A stretch of 64,000 nucleotides of DNA from Pseudomonas sp. ACM7 (GTDB taxonomy: Bacteria; Pseudomonadota; Gammaproteobacteria; Pseudomonadales; Pseudomonadaceae). Below the pieces are notes generated by a model. It made no database searches. It was given only the letters and a program-made list of their open reading frames with translations, and was not told the origin of the DNA. The position numbers and the translations under genes are program-made. Below, piece after piece: positions 17,152 through 26,000 of the stretch; the first letter of the stretch is position 1, and each line of letters opens with the position of its first letter. Location of the stretch: positions 1,088,944 to 1,152,943 of the forward strand of contig NZ_CP024866.1 of the NCBI RefSeq assembly GCF_004136015.1, written 5' to 3'.

Positions 17152-17637
17152 TCAAGGCTTGAGCGGCAGCCAGATTTCCAGCACGCCGGTATTGAGCTTC
17201 GGGTTGAAGTCTTCGCTGTAGCGTTCGAATTCCGGGGCGTCCGCCGCCTGATAACCGGACTGCGGCAGCCAGGTTTTCCAGATGTACTGAAACGTCTGGG
17301 GCAACATATCCAGAGAGCCCTTGTGCTCGAACACGGCATAGTGCTGAGGCTGGACCTCGACCCAACGGTATTTATCCGGCAGGTCGTCGAGTTTGTCGAT
17401 TTCGACGCCGGCAATGTATTCAAATCCGCCCTTGCCATCCGGATTGCAACAGATGCCGTAGGTCACTTCGCTTTTTTGACCGGGAATTTTGCCAATCTCG
17501 GGAATGAATTTCTCCCAGAGATCGGGTATGCCACTGGTCGTATCCGTGGTAAATCGGCCGCCAAGCCCTGCAATGAGCAGGAAGTGCCCGTGCTCGAAGC
17601 GTGGCTTGGCCGTTTCGACGCCTGTTTGCTCATCCAT
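17152..17637 (-). CDS. GyrI-like / effector-binding-domain protein
   Basis: A 161-residue stand-alone AraC-type effector-binding (GyrI-like) domain, without a DNA-binding part. The fold has two related halves. FLLIAGLGGRFTTDTTSGIPDLWEKFIPEIG is a typical opening, and VEVQPQHYAVFEHKGSLDMLPQTFQYIWKTWLP is the second half, with the conserved Y/F-x-x-G and W residues. Such proteins bind drugs or other small ligands, or hydrolyse them. AGGAG sits at the right distance before the ATG. No partner gene is evident. Confidence 0.82.
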   Translation of the reverse strand: MDEQTGVETAKPRFEHGHFLLIAGLGGRFTTDTTSGIPDLWEKFIPEIGKIPGQKSEVTYGICCNPDGKGGFEYIAGVEIDKLDDLPDKYRWVEVQPQHYAVFEHKGSLDMLPQTFQYIWKTWLPQSGYQAADAPEFERYSEDFNPKLNTGVLEIWLPLKP

Positions 17638-17704
17638 GACTCAACTCCTGGAACAAAAAAGTGGGTTCGGCTGGGAGTATAGAACCCAAACCGAATTCGC
17701 CCAG

Positions 17705-18367
17705 TTACAGTGCGTGCAACTGCTCGACGGCACCTGCGCCGACGAACTCGTTATACCCCGATAGGATCACGTAGACCGCGAAATAGCAGAAGATCGCCGC
17801 CGATGCCATGTAGGAGTAACGCAGCAGTTTGTCGCCCAGCAACTTGCCGCCGTGACTCGCGGCGAAGCACAAAGCGACGCACCAGAGCACCCCGGCGCAG
17901 AGAAATCCGCCGAGAAACAGCGCCGAACTAAGGGCGCCACCGCCACCGGAACGAGCGATCAATGTGCCGCCCACCGCCGCGAACCAGAGAATGGCGCTGG
18001 GAGACGACATGGCGAGGAAGATCCCGCGGAAAAACTCGCGCCGATGGGAGTTCTGACCCACGTCTTCGGCCTGCGCCAGTACCGCCTCATGGTGAATCGC
18101 CGAATAGATCATCTTTGCCGCGAAGTACAACAACAGCGCCGAACCTCCGATCCAAAGCACCCAGCGCACGCTTTCGTATTGCAGCAAAACGGTCATCCCG
18201 GCCAAGGCCAGCACGGCGTAGATCAGGTCGCCGACACACGTCCCCAAACCCAGCGCAAAGCCTTGAAAATAGCCACGCTGCATCGCCAACGTGATCATCG
18301 CGATGTTGGCCACGCCGATGTCCAGGCACAGCGAAAGGCTCAGCAAGAAGCCACTGGTAAATTCCAT
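17705..18367 (-). CDS. LysE-family translocator
   Basis: A 220-residue membrane protein with about six hydrophobic segments. The N-terminus MEFTSGFLLSLSLCLDIGVANIA replaces the usual PGP motif region of LysE/RhtB with CLDIGVAN. The GLGTCVGDLIYAVLALAG stretch and the late SPSAILWFAAVGGTLI match LysE proteins, which export amino acids or derivatives by proton antiport. I preferred ATG 18367 to a TTG at 18388. It is divergent from alaC (139 bases between starts), which could link it to alanine or related amino acid export. That link is inference. Confidence 0.85.
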   Translation of the reverse strand: MEFTSGFLLSLSLCLDIGVANIAMITLAMQRGYFQGFALGLGTCVGDLIYAVLALAGMTVLLQYESVRWVLWIGGSALLLYFAAKMIYSAIHHEAVLAQAEDVGQNSHRREFFRGIFLAMSSPSAILWFAAVGGTLIARSGGGGALSSALFLGGFLCAGVLWCVALCFAASHGGKLLGDKLLRYSYMASAAIFCYFAVYVILSGYNEFVGAGAVEQLHAL

Positions 18368-18506
18368 CAACCGATTTCCTTCGGACAAATTTGTTTACAT
18401 AGTCTCTGGACAGTTTGCCACATCAGCCCTTACATTCCGCCACAGGTCACCGCAGTGACCAGCGTCGCTCGGACGGTTCCGGGCGCTCACGTTATCCGAG
18501 GCAACA

Positions 18507-19718
18507 ATGGCTAACCCAGGTTCGCCGCGCCGCTTTGCGCGCATAGATCGACTCCCCCCTTACGTATTCAACATCACTGCCGAGCTGAAGATGGCCGCCC
18601 GTCGTCGTGGCGAAGACATCATCGACTTCAGCATGGGCAACCCCGACGGCCCGACACCGCCGCACATCGTCGAAAAACTCGTCACCGTCGCCCAGCGCGA
18701 AGACACCCACGGTTACTCGACGTCCAAGGGCATTCCGCGTCTGCGCCGGGCGATTTCCAATTGGTACAAGGATCGCTACGAGGTCGACATCGACCCGGAA
18801 AGCGAAGCCATCGTCACCATCGGTTCCAAGGAAGGCCTGGCACATTTGATGCTGGCCACCCTCGACCAGGGCGACACCGTTCTGGTGCCGAACCCGAGCT
18901 ACCCGATTCACATCTACGGCGCGGTGATTGCCGGCGCCCAGGTGCGCTCGGTGCCGTTGATTCCGGGCGTGGACTTCTTCGCCGAACTGGAAAGCGCCAT
19001 TCGTGGCTCGATTCCGAAACCGAAAATGATGATTCTCGGCTTCCCGTCCAACCCCACCGCCCAATGCGTGGAGCTGGATTTCTTCGAGCGGGTGATCGCC
19101 CTCGCCAAGCAGTACGACGTTTTGGTGGTGCACGACCTGGCCTACGCCGACATCGTCTACGACGGCTGGAAAGCCCCGTCGATCATGCAAGTGCCGGGCG
19201 CCAAGGACATAGCGGTGGAGTTTTTCACCCTGTCCAAGAGCTACAACATGGCCGGCTGGCGCATCGGTTTCATGGTCGGCAATGCCGAACTGGTCAATGC
19301 CCTGGCGCGGATCAAGAGTTATCACGACTACGGCACGTTCACCCCGCTGCAGGTCGCGGCGATTGCGGCGCTGGAAGGCGATCAGCAGTGCGTCAAAGAC
19401 ATCGCCGAGCAGTACCGGCAGCGTCGCAACGTGCTGGTCAAAGGCCTGCATGAACTGGGCTGGATGGTCGAGAATCCGAAAGCGTCGATGTATGTCTGGG
19501 CGAAGATTCCCGAGGCTTATGCGCACTTGGGCTCGCTGGAGTTCGCCAAGAAACTGCTGGCCGAGGCCAAGGTTTGCGTCTCGCCGGGCGTAGGGTTTGG
19601 TGAGTATGGGGATGATCACGTGCGCTTCGCGCTGATCGAAAACCAGGACCGGATTCGTCAGGCCATACGCGGGATTCGCGGGATGTTCCGGGCGGATGGA
19701 CTAATTAGCAAATCTTGA
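18507..19718 (+). CDS. alaC: Alanine transaminase AlaC (class I/II aminotransferase)
   Basis: A 403-residue PLP-dependent aminotransferase, converting pyruvate and glutamate to alanine and 2-oxoglutarate. The fold type I landmarks are present: [16 protein letters not shown] at the N-terminus, GFPSNPTAQ for the substrate Asn, [12 protein letters not shown] for the Asp/Tyr of the cofactor pocket, and the PLP lysine K244 in [14 protein letters not shown]. An arginine for the carboxylate lies late ([10 protein letters not shown]). Its full-length similarity is to E. coli AlaC rather than AlaA. In other Pseudomonas the same gene lies near thrC and homoserine dehydrogenase; here the neighbours differ. 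Confidence 0.88.
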   Translation: MANPGSPRRFARIDRLPPYVFNITAELKMAARRRGEDIIDFSMGNPDGPTPPHIVEKLVTVAQREDTHGYSTSKGIPRLRRAISNWYKDRYEVDIDPESEAIVTIGSKEGLAHLMLATLDQGDTVLVPNPSYPIHIYGAVIAGAQVRSVPLIPGVDFFAELESAIRGSIPKPKMMILGFPSNPTAQCVELDFFERVIALAKQYDVLVVHDLAYADIVYDGWKAPSIMQVPGAKDIAVEFFTLSKSYNMAGWRIGFMVGNAELVNALARIKSYHDYGTFTPLQVAAIAALEGDQQCVKDIAEQYRQRRNVLVKGLHELGWMVENPKASMYVWAKIPEAYAHLGSLEFAKKLLAEAKVCVSPGVGFGEYGDDHVRFALIENQDRIRQAIRGIRGMFRADGLISKS

Positions 19719-19734
19719 CGCCCTGCACATAACA

Positions 19735-19825
19735 CTGTGGGAGCGGGCTTGCTCGCGAATGCGGTGTGTCAGTCAACATTGATGTTGTCTGACACGGCCC
19801 CTTCGCGAGCAAGCCCGCTCCCACA
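19735..19825. repeat. REP-type inverted pair, family B
   Basis: CTGTGGGAGCGGGCTTGCTC and its inverse GAGCAAGCCCGCTCCCACA flank a 50-base centre. It lies between the convergent alaC and gntP genes. Confidence 0.9.
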
Positions 19826-19848
19826 TTTGGTTTTGCGGTGTCAGTGAC

Positions 19849-21201
19849 TTAGACGAACAGCGACAACAGCAGGATGAAGCCCAGGCCCACCACGGACAGG
19901 ATGGTTTCCATCGCGGTCCAGGTCTTGAAGGTTTCCGCCACGGTCATGTTGAAGTACTGCTTCACCAGCCAGAAACCCGCATCGTTCACGTGAGACAGGA
20001 TCAACGAACCGGCACCGGTCGCCAGTACCAGCAGCTCACGGTTCACACCTGGAATCATCCCCACCACCGGCACCACGATGCCCGCGCCGGTAATGGTGGC
20101 TACGGTTGCCGAACCGGTCGCGATACGGATCACCGCTGCTACCAGCCAGGCCAGCAGGATCGGCGAGATCTGTGCGTTCACCGCCATGTGGCCGATTACA
20201 TCACCCACGCCGCTGGTCACCAGCATCTGCTTGAAGCCACCACCGGCACCGATGATCAGAATGATCGCGGCGGTCGGCGCAAGGCTCGCGTCGAGCAACT
20301 TGAGAATTTTGCTGGAGCCCATGCCCTGACGGTGCCCGAAGGTGTACAGCGACAGCAGCAACGCCAGCAGCAGCGCCGAAATCGGGTGACCGATCAGATC
20401 CATGAACGAGCGGAAGAAATTGCCTTCCGGCAGCACCACGTCGGCAAAGGTCTTGAGCAACATCAGGAACACCGGCAGCAGCACGGTGATCAGGGTGATG
20501 CTGAAGCTCGGCAGCTCAGCTGCCTCTGGCTCGCGCGCCAGTTGGTCGACCAGTTCCTGGTTAGGATGACCCGGAATGTACTTGGCAATGAACGTGCCGT
20601 AGATCGGTCCGGCGATGATGGCCGTCGGCAGCGCAACGATCAGACCGTAGAGAATGGTTTTACCGATGTCGGCACCGAACACGCCGATGGCCAGCAACGG
20701 GCCCGGGTGCGGCGGAACCAGACCGTGCACGGCGGACAGACCGGCCAGCAGCGGGATACCGATCTTGATGATCGACACGCCGGTACGCCGGGCGACGATG
20801 AACACCAGCGGGATCAGCAGCACGAAGCCGATTTCGAAAAACAGCGGAATGCCGACCAGGAACGCGGCGAACATCATCGCCCACTGCACCTTGTCCTTGC
20901 CGAACGCGCGAATCAGGGTTTGGGCAATCTGATCCGCCCCGCCCGACTCGGCCATCATTTTGCCGAGCATCGTGCCCAGCGCGAGGATGATCCCGACGAA
21001 ACCGAGCACCCCACCGAAGCCGTCCTGGAACGCCTTGATGATGGTGCCGATCGGCATGCCGGAGGTCAGCCCGAGAAACGCGGCGGCAATAATCAGAGCA
21101 ATGAAGGGATGCAGCTTGAATTTGGTAATCAGGACAATAAGCCCGATCACCGTGACCACTGCATCGAGCAGCAGGAACGTCTCGTGGGACATGCCAAACA
21201 T
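19849..21201 (-). CDS. gntP: Gluconate:proton symporter GntP
   Basis: A 450-residue GntP-family permease with about 12 to 14 hydrophobic segments. It imports gluconate, which Pseudomonas makes from glucose in the periplasm by glucose dehydrogenase. Family features include GMPIGTIIKAFQDGFGGVLG, LVPPHPGPLLAIGVFGADIG and the late GATATVATITGAG-like segment (ATGSATVATITGAGIVV). I chose ATG 21201, which has AGGAGA upstream. An A-rich AACAACAACAA stretch lies at 21218-21231 and a GntR-type operator at 21261-21274. It is followed by gntK and gntR to the right; gntK reads toward gntP and may share a transcript. Confidence 0.9.
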   Translation of the reverse strand: MFGMSHETFLLLDAVVTVIGLIVLITKFKLHPFIALIIAAAFLGLTSGMPIGTIIKAFQDGFGGVLGFVGIILALGTMLGKMMAESGGADQIAQTLIRAFGKDKVQWAMMFAAFLVGIPLFFEIGFVLLIPLVFIVARRTGVSIIKIGIPLLAGLSAVHGLVPPHPGPLLAIGVFGADIGKTILYGLIVALPTAIIAGPIYGTFIAKYIPGHPNQELVDQLAREPEAAELPSFSITLITVLLPVFLMLLKTFADVVLPEGNFFRSFMDLIGHPISALLLALLLSLYTFGHRQGMGSSKILKLLDASLAPTAAIILIIGAGGGFKQMLVTSGVGDVIGHMAVNAQISPILLAWLVAAVIRIATGSATVATITGAGIVVPVVGMIPGVNRELLVLATGAGSLILSHVNDAGFWLVKQYFNMTVAETFKTWTAMETILSVVGLGFILLLSLFV

Positions 21202-21217
21202 TAGGGGTGTCTCCTGG

Positions 21218-21231
21218 TTGTTGTTGTTATT
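21218..21231 (-). promoter_or_regulatory. Candidate Crc/Hfq (catabolite activity) motif upstream of gntP
   Basis: On the coding strand the sequence is AATAACAACAACAA, ending 16 bases before the gntP ATG, which matches the repeated AAnAAnAA pattern used by Hfq/Crc in Pseudomonas. Confidence 0.6.
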
Positions 21232-21260
21232 AAAGCGGGTAATTCGCAAGCCATCAGGAC

Positions 21261-21274
21261 AGCGCTATCTCTTC
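21261..21274 (-). promoter_or_regulatory. Candidate GntR operator upstream of gntP
   Basis: Reverse complement GAAGAGATAGCGCT, a partial match to the P. aeruginosa GntR operator as I recall it (AC-N-AAG-N-TAGCGCT); the TAGCGCT half is intact. It lies 60 bases before the gntP start. Confidence 0.55.
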
Positions 21275-21283
21275 GGGCAAAAC

Positions 21284-21817
21284 TCATACGGCGTGTTTCA
21301 GGCCATGAGCCTGCCACCAGTCATGAGCTTGCTTCGCCAATTGGTCGACGCTGTGGTTAGACGCGTCCAGAGCCAGGGTCAGGGGCTCACCAACAGGCGA
21401 TTCAAGGGTGGCGAACTGGCTGTCGATCAACGTCGATGGCATGAAGTGGCCCGGCCGATGAGAGACACGATCAGCGGCAACTTCAGGGGTCAGTTCAAGG
21501 AACACGAAGCCCAGGCCCGGCAAGGCGCTGCGCAGACGTTCACGGTAAATGAGTTTGAGGGCCGAGCAGGTGAGCACCGGGCGTTCGCCCTTGGCGTCGA
21601 TGCGGCGCAATTCATCGCACAAGCTGTCGAGCCAGCCGGCGCGGTCGTCGTCGTTCAGGGGGATACCTGCGCTCATCTTTTCGATATTGGCGGCAGGGTG
21701 GAAAGTGTCGCCTTCAATGGCGGTCGCGCCGCTGAGTTGGCACAAGGCCTCGCTGACGCAAGTCTTGCCGCAACCGGCAACGCCCATGATGACCAGGGCG
21801 GTGATGGGATGATTCAT
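21284..21817 (-). CDS. gntK: Gluconokinase
   Basis: A 177-residue P-loop kinase of the GntK family that phosphorylates gluconate to 6-phosphogluconate, an Entner-Doudoroff intermediate. The Walker A motif is GVAGCGKT (residues 12-19). GDTFHPAANIEKMSAGIPLNDDDR is the gluconate-binding signature of the family. LTCSALKLIYRERLR and GHFMPSTLIDSQFATLE are also conserved. It lies immediately upstream of gntP on the same strand and divergent from gntR, with an operator 22 bases before its start. Confidence 0.92.
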   Translation of the reverse strand: MNHPITALVIMGVAGCGKTCVSEALCQLSGATAIEGDTFHPAANIEKMSAGIPLNDDDRAGWLDSLCDELRRIDAKGERPVLTCSALKLIYRERLRSALPGLGFVFLELTPEVAADRVSHRPGHFMPSTLIDSQFATLESPVGEPLTLALDASNHSVDQLAKQAHDWWQAHGLKHAV

Positions 21818-21838
21818 GTAACACCTCAGCGCGCAGAC

Positions 21839-21852
21839 AGCGCTACCTTTGA
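21839..21852 (-). promoter_or_regulatory. Candidate GntR operator upstream of gntK
   Basis: Reverse complement TCAAAGGTAGCGCT, matching AC-N-AAG-N-TAGCGCT at all fixed positions but the first two. It lies 22 bases before the gntK start. Confidence 0.6.
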
Positions 21853-21990
21853 CAGACAGGACACTCCAATCAAAAGCAGAAGTTGCCGACGCCTTCTTGT
21901 CATTTTTGTGGGTTGCAGCATGTTCGTTCTCAACGCCAAAAAACGGGGATCAGGCAAACCCCGCTCACGCATTTGCAGCTGCGTCGAGAC

Positions 21991-22004
21991 AGCGCTACCT
22001 TAGT
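21991..22004 (-). promoter_or_regulatory. Candidate GntR operator upstream of gntR
   Basis: Reverse complement ACTAAGGTAGCGCT, a full match to AC-N-AAG-N-TAGCGCT. It lies 30 bases before the gntR start and would allow autoregulation. Confidence 0.7.
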
Positions 22005-22033
22005 GCCTCGAATTTTGTTTGGCAAGCCGTCCG

Positions 22034-23065
22034 ATGATCTCCCCTAAAAACGATAAAAATACGCGCACCACTGGCCGCCCCACTTTGAACGAAGTCGCAC
22101 GCCTGGCCGGTGTCAGCCCGATCACCGCCTCTCGCGCCCTGCGCGGGGTCAGCACGGTGGCCACCGAACTGGTGGAAAAAGTCCAGAAAGCGGCGCTTGA
22201 ACTCAACTACGTGGTCAACCCTGCCGCCCGCGCGTTAGCCTCGGCCCAGAGCCATTCGGTGGTGGTATTGGTGCCGTCACTGTCCAACTTATTGTTCATC
22301 GACACGCTGGAAGCCATTCATCAGGTTTTACGCCCCAAAGGCTTCGAAGTGCTGATCGGGAACTTCCACTACTCACGTGACGAAGAAGAAAACCTGCTGC
22401 GCAATTACATGGCGTATCAGCCTCGCGGTCTGCTGCTGACCGGTTTCGACCGCACCGAAAGTTCGCGCCGGATGATCGAGGCCAGCAACATTCCGTGCGT
22501 GTACATGATGGAACTGGACAGCGCCGCCGGGCTCAATTGCGTGGGCTTCTCGCAACTGGCCGCCGGTGAAACAGCGGCCGAACATTTACTGTCACGCGGT
22601 CGCAAGCGCCTCGCCTATATCGGCGCGCAACTCGATCAACGCACGTTGCTGCGCGGCGAAGGTTTCCGCAAAGCCCTGCAAAAGGCCGGTTTGTATGACC
22701 CGGACCTGGAAGTGCTGACCCCGCGCGCCTCCTCCGTCGGCCTCGGTGGCGAACTGTTCCTGCAACTGCTCGCCACTCATCCCGATGTCGACGCGATCTT
22801 CTTCGGTAACGACGACCTGGCCCAGGGCGCACTGCTGGAAGCCATGCGCTGCGGGATCAAGATCCCCGAACAAGTGGCGATCCTCGGCTTCAACGACCTG
22901 CCGGCCTCGGCGCACATGGTCCCGCGTCTGAGCAGCATCAGCACCCCGCGAGAAGCCATCGGCCGGCGCGCAGCGGAGCAGATGTTGACGTTGATGGCCG
23001 GCAACACGGTGGCCAAACCAGTGCAGGACATGGGGTTTGAGTTGAAGGTGCGCGAGAGTACGTAG
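22034..23065 (+). CDS. gntR: LacI-family gluconate repressor GntR
   Basis: A 343-residue LacI/GalR-type repressor. The helix-turn-helix and hinge occupy about residues 15-70 (PTLNEVARLAGVSPITASRALRG, then NPAARALAS). A two-lobed periplasmic-binding-like effector domain follows (VVVLVPSLSNLLFIDTLEAI to the C-terminus, with AILGFNDLPASAHMVP). Its divergent neighbours gntK and gntP identify gluconate or 6-phosphogluconate as the effector by analogy with P. aeruginosa GntR. The ATG at 22034 was chosen over the TTG at 22019. Confidence 0.9.
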   Translation: MISPKNDKNTRTTGRPTLNEVARLAGVSPITASRALRGVSTVATELVEKVQKAALELNYVVNPAARALASAQSHSVVVLVPSLSNLLFIDTLEAIHQVLRPKGFEVLIGNFHYSRDEEENLLRNYMAYQPRGLLLTGFDRTESSRRMIEASNIPCVYMMELDSAAGLNCVGFSQLAAGETAAEHLLSRGRKRLAYIGAQLDQRTLLRGEGFRKALQKAGLYDPDLEVLTPRASSVGLGGELFLQLLATHPDVDAIFFGNDDLAQGALLEAMRCGIKIPEQVAILGFNDLPASAHMVPRLSSISTPREAIGRRAAEQMLTLMAGNTVAKPVQDMGFELKVREST

Positions 23066-23070
23066 CCACT

Positions 23071-23094
23071 GTGGGAGCGAGCTTGCTCCTACAC
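23071..23094. repeat. Single REP-type half, family B
   Basis: GTGGGAGCGAGCTTGCTCCTA just after the gntR stop, without an inverted partner nearby. Confidence 0.6.
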
Positions 23095-23098
23095 TGGA

Positions 23099-23971
23099 TC
23101 AACGCCCCATCAATTCCACAAACGCCAACGCCCCTTTCTGCAATGGCTGGCTCTTGAGCCACACCGCATGCACCGGCAGCACCAACCCGTTCTCAATGTT
23201 GCGGAAACTCAGACGCTTGAGCCTTCCGGCATCAAGCATCGGCTGGACCACCGACAGCGGAAAATTGCCCCAACCCAATCCGGTTTCGACCATTTCCAGC
23301 GCCATGGCCAAGGTGTCGGTGCGCCAGTAAGACTCGGCCACCAGTGGCCGGGTTTCGCTGATCGGCAGGTCGCGGCCGGCGACGATGATTTGCCGTACGT
23401 GGACCAAGTCTTCCAGGAACAAATCCTTGCCCTGAAACAGCGGATTGTCCGCCGCCAGCGTGGCGATCATCCGTTCGGTGCCAACGAACTGGAACCGCTC
23501 CAGCACGTTCATGATCAGCCCGGCGAACGCCAGGCAAACGCTGACCCGGCCGCTGTGGAGCATCGCCAGCACATCATCCTGCGGTGCGCTGAGCATTTCG
23601 ATGTCCAGTAGCGGATGACGCTCGGCGATGACCTTGATCGCCGCCATCACGCTGCCCTTGTCGATGTCCGCCACGACCCCGATCGACAACTTGCTTTCCA
23701 GCCCCAGCGACAACTCGATCGCATGCACTTGCAGCTGTTTGAGCTGCTCGGCGATCAGTCGCGCATGCGGCACCAATGCGCTGGCCATCGCCGTCGGCAC
23801 CGGTTCGCGATGGCTGCGATCGAACAGTGGATAACCGAGCTCGGCTTCCAGGTTGGCGATGCCCATGCTCACCGCCGACGGCACTTTACCCAGTGCCCGG
23901 GCGGCAGCGGAAAACGAGCCGCGCTCGATCACCGCGAGGAACAACTCGATGCTGTCGCTGTTGAAATTCAT
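23099..23971 (-). CDS. LysR-family transcriptional regulator, divergent from second PACE gene
   Basis: A 290-residue LysR-type protein. The helix-turn-helix is at residues 1-60 (SIELFLAVIERGSFSAAARALG). The effector domain begins ESKLSIGVVADIDKGSV. Start ATG 23971 follows an AGGAAGAGGA stretch. It is divergent from a PACE efflux gene (120 bases between starts), repeating the arrangement at 11-12 kb. It is probably the transporter's regulator, though the two regulators have different sequences. Confidence 0.9.
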   Translation of the reverse strand: MNFNSDSIELFLAVIERGSFSAAARALGKVPSAVSMGIANLEAELGYPLFDRSHREPVPTAMASALVPHARLIAEQLKQLQVHAIELSLGLESKLSIGVVADIDKGSVMAAIKVIAERHPLLDIEMLSAPQDDVLAMLHSGRVSVCLAFAGLIMNVLERFQFVGTERMIATLAADNPLFQGKDLFLEDLVHVRQIIVAGRDLPISETRPLVAESYWRTDTLAMALEMVETGLGWGNFPLSVVQPMLDAGRLKRLSFRNIENGLVLPVHAVWLKSQPLQKGALAFVELMGR

Positions 23972-24091
23972 TCCTCTTCCTATCAATAAAACTGAAAGCT
24001 ACTGACTTTTTCTGTCAGCTCTATTGAAGCTATCTTTCGCCGCCTTCGCCAGTGCTCCTGGCTTCAAGTTCGCAGAAAGAGGCAAATTCCC

Positions 24092-24523
24092 ATGCAAGGC
24101 GTTAAACGAAAACTGGTCTACGTGTCGCTTTACGAGGTCATCGGCATGACCTTCTCGGCCCTGGGCCTGGCTTTGTTGTCCGGCACCTCGCCCGGCAGCA
24201 CTGGCCCGTTGGCAGTGATCATTACCAGCATCGCGGTGACTTGGAATTTCATCTACACCACGCTGTTCGAGCGCTGGGAAGGCCGTCAGCCCTCGCGCGC
24301 CCGCACCGTTAAACGGCGCATCGCCCATGCCGTGGGTTTTCAACTAACCTTGATAGTGTTCCTCATCCCGTTGATCGCCTGGTGGATGAACATCAGCCTG
24401 GTGCAAGCCTTTCTGCTGGACGCGGCGCTGATCATTTTCATCCCGTGCTACACCTTCGCCTTCAACTGGTTGTTTGATCGCACGTTTGGTTTGCCAACTT
24501 CGGCGCTGCCGGATCCGGTTTGA
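24092..24523 (+). CDS. PACE-family efflux transporter (second copy)
   Basis: A 143-residue, four-helix membrane protein with the two repeated halves of PACE transporters. The first opens RKLVYVSLYEVIGMTFSA, with the membrane Glu conserved. The second contains ARTVKRRIAHAVGFQLTLIVF and ends YTFAFNWLFDRTFGL. It likely extrudes cationic biocides or diamines by proton exchange. It is not a recent duplicate of the first PACE gene, as only scattered residues agree. The divergent LysR is the probable regulator. Confidence 0.9.
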   Translation: MQGVKRKLVYVSLYEVIGMTFSALGLALLSGTSPGSTGPLAVIITSIAVTWNFIYTTLFERWEGRQPSRARTVKRRIAHAVGFQLTLIVFLIPLIAWWMNISLVQAFLLDAALIIFIPCYTFAFNWLFDRTFGLPTSALPDPV

Positions 24524-24579
24524 AAACGCTGAATGTCTGTTAGATTCCTGAAGCGTCGAATCGCTAACGGAGTAGCTCA

Positions 24580-25212
24580 ATGGAACATGCACTGAAGATT
24601 CTGGGTAAAGCCTCGTCCATCAACGTCAGAAAAGTCCTGTGGACCTGTGAGGAACTGGGTGTTGCCTACGAACGTGAAGACTGGGGCGGCGGTTATGCGT
24701 CGACCCACACGCCGGAGTTTCTCAGGCTCAATCCCAACGCACTGGTACCGGTGATCATCGATGAGGCCGGCGTGCTGTGGGAGTCCAACACCATCTGCCG
24801 CTATCTGGCCGGCAAACACCACAACACCGATCTGCTACCCCACGAATCGGCGGCCCGCGCTCGGGTGGAGCAGTGGATGGATTGGCAAGCGACTGAACTC
24901 AATGCCTCCTGGAGCTTTGCGTTCACGGCGTTGGTGCGCAAAGATCCGGAGTTCCAGGACCCGCATCACATTGCCGCCGGTGTACACAACTGGAATCAGA
25001 AAATGGGCATCCTCGAGCATCAGCTCGCGGCCACCAAAGCGTATGTCGCCGGGCCACACTTCACGCTGGCGGACATCGTCATCGGTCTGTCGGTCAACCG
25101 CTGGCTGATGACACCGATGGAGCGCCCCGACTACCCGGCCATCGACGAGTATTTCCAACGGTTGGCACAACGCCCGGGATTCCTGAAACACGGCTGCAAC
25201 GGCCTGCCTTGA
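24580..25212 (+). CDS. Glutathione S-transferase
   Basis: A 210-residue GST. The N-terminal thioredoxin fold spans about residues 5-80 (ILGKASSINVRKVLWTCEELG, with a Ser-rich turn supplying the catalytic serine, and the cis-Pro motif LVPVIIDEAGVLWESNTI). An all-helical C-terminal domain follows (LADIVIGLSVNRWL). A good RBS (CGGAG) sits before the ATG. Substrate is unknown; detoxification of electrophiles or a catabolic role are both possible. It is 56 bases downstream of the PACE gene and could share its transcript. Confidence 0.9.
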   Translation: MEHALKILGKASSINVRKVLWTCEELGVAYEREDWGGGYASTHTPEFLRLNPNALVPVIIDEAGVLWESNTICRYLAGKHHNTDLLPHESAARARVEQWMDWQATELNASWSFAFTALVRKDPEFQDPHHIAAGVHNWNQKMGILEHQLAATKAYVAGPHFTLADIVIGLSVNRWLMTPMERPDYPAIDEYFQRLAQRPGFLKHGCNGLP

Positions 25213-25428
25213 GCGGCTCCCGCGCTACAAATCGCTAAAAAATAAACATTCGTAGTGGCTGGTGCAGCAAGCGGTCGACCTCAGCCGCCCGGCGGCAAAG
25301 GTTGACCTCAACCCCTCGGTCACCCTTGAGCCGTAAAACAACAATCAATTGATTTTGTTAGTGTTTTTAATTAGGCACAGTATTTGCTGAAAGTACTGCA
25401 CCGCAAATACCTACAAGGTCTATTCATC

Positions 25429-25983
25429 ATGTTGGTCAGTGCAAAACAAAACCTGGTGACGCCCCTCCCCAAGCGACCCGGCGACGAACCGATCTCGGGC
25501 GCCGCCGCCGGACTTCAGGGCGGCCTACAAGCCGCCATGACACAAGCCCTGCAACACAATGTGCAAGCGCAAACCGCGCAGACCACTAAGCAGGTCCAGG
25601 ACTCAGCCACCCAAATCGCTACCCAACAAGTCAGCGAAGCAACCCGGATCAGCGATAACGTCGATGAAGCGTTCGCCAAAACCCGCGTGGGACTGCAAGC
25701 CTCGTCCGCCCACCTACCCGCCGATGTTGAAACAGCCACGGACGCCTTCAAGGAGTACATGAGCAAAACACCGGAGCAGCGGTTGCGCGACAGTATTTTG
25801 CAAGAGATGGGGTTGACGGAAGATGACTTGAAAACCATGCCACCGGAAAAACAACTGGCGATCGGTAAAGAGATTGCCGAGCGCATGCAAGACAAGATCA
25901 AACTGGCGCAGGCCGAGAAGGAAAACAGCAGCAGCGAAAAAGGCAGCAGCCAGGTGGTCGACAAGTTCCTCGCTTCGCTTTAA
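25429..25983 (+). CDS. Unknown coiled protein with C-terminal helical domain
   Basis: This 184-residue protein has no signal peptide or membrane segment. The first 35 residues are Pro/Gly/Ala rich (LPKRPGDEPISGAAAG). A long Gln/Thr/Ala-rich amphipathic stretch follows (TQALQHNVQAQTAQTTKQ). The C-terminal part (TPEQRLRDSILQEMGLTEDD, then LKTMPPEKQLAIGKEIAERM) is a compact helical domain that I have seen at the ends of several unrelated hypothetical proteins in Gammaproteobacteria, as a possible docking module. ATG 25429 is the likely start; an in-frame upstream codon at 25384 lacks an RBS. A terminator-like palindrome follows. Function is unknown. Confidence 0.6.
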   Translation: MLVSAKQNLVTPLPKRPGDEPISGAAAGLQGGLQAAMTQALQHNVQAQTAQTTKQVQDSATQIATQQVSEATRISDNVDEAFAKTRVGLQASSAHLPADVETATDAFKEYMSKTPEQRLRDSILQEMGLTEDDLKTMPPEKQLAIGKEIAERMQDKIKLAQAEKENSSSEKGSSQVVDKFLASL

Positions 25984-26000
25984 AAGTGCGGAAATCAATA

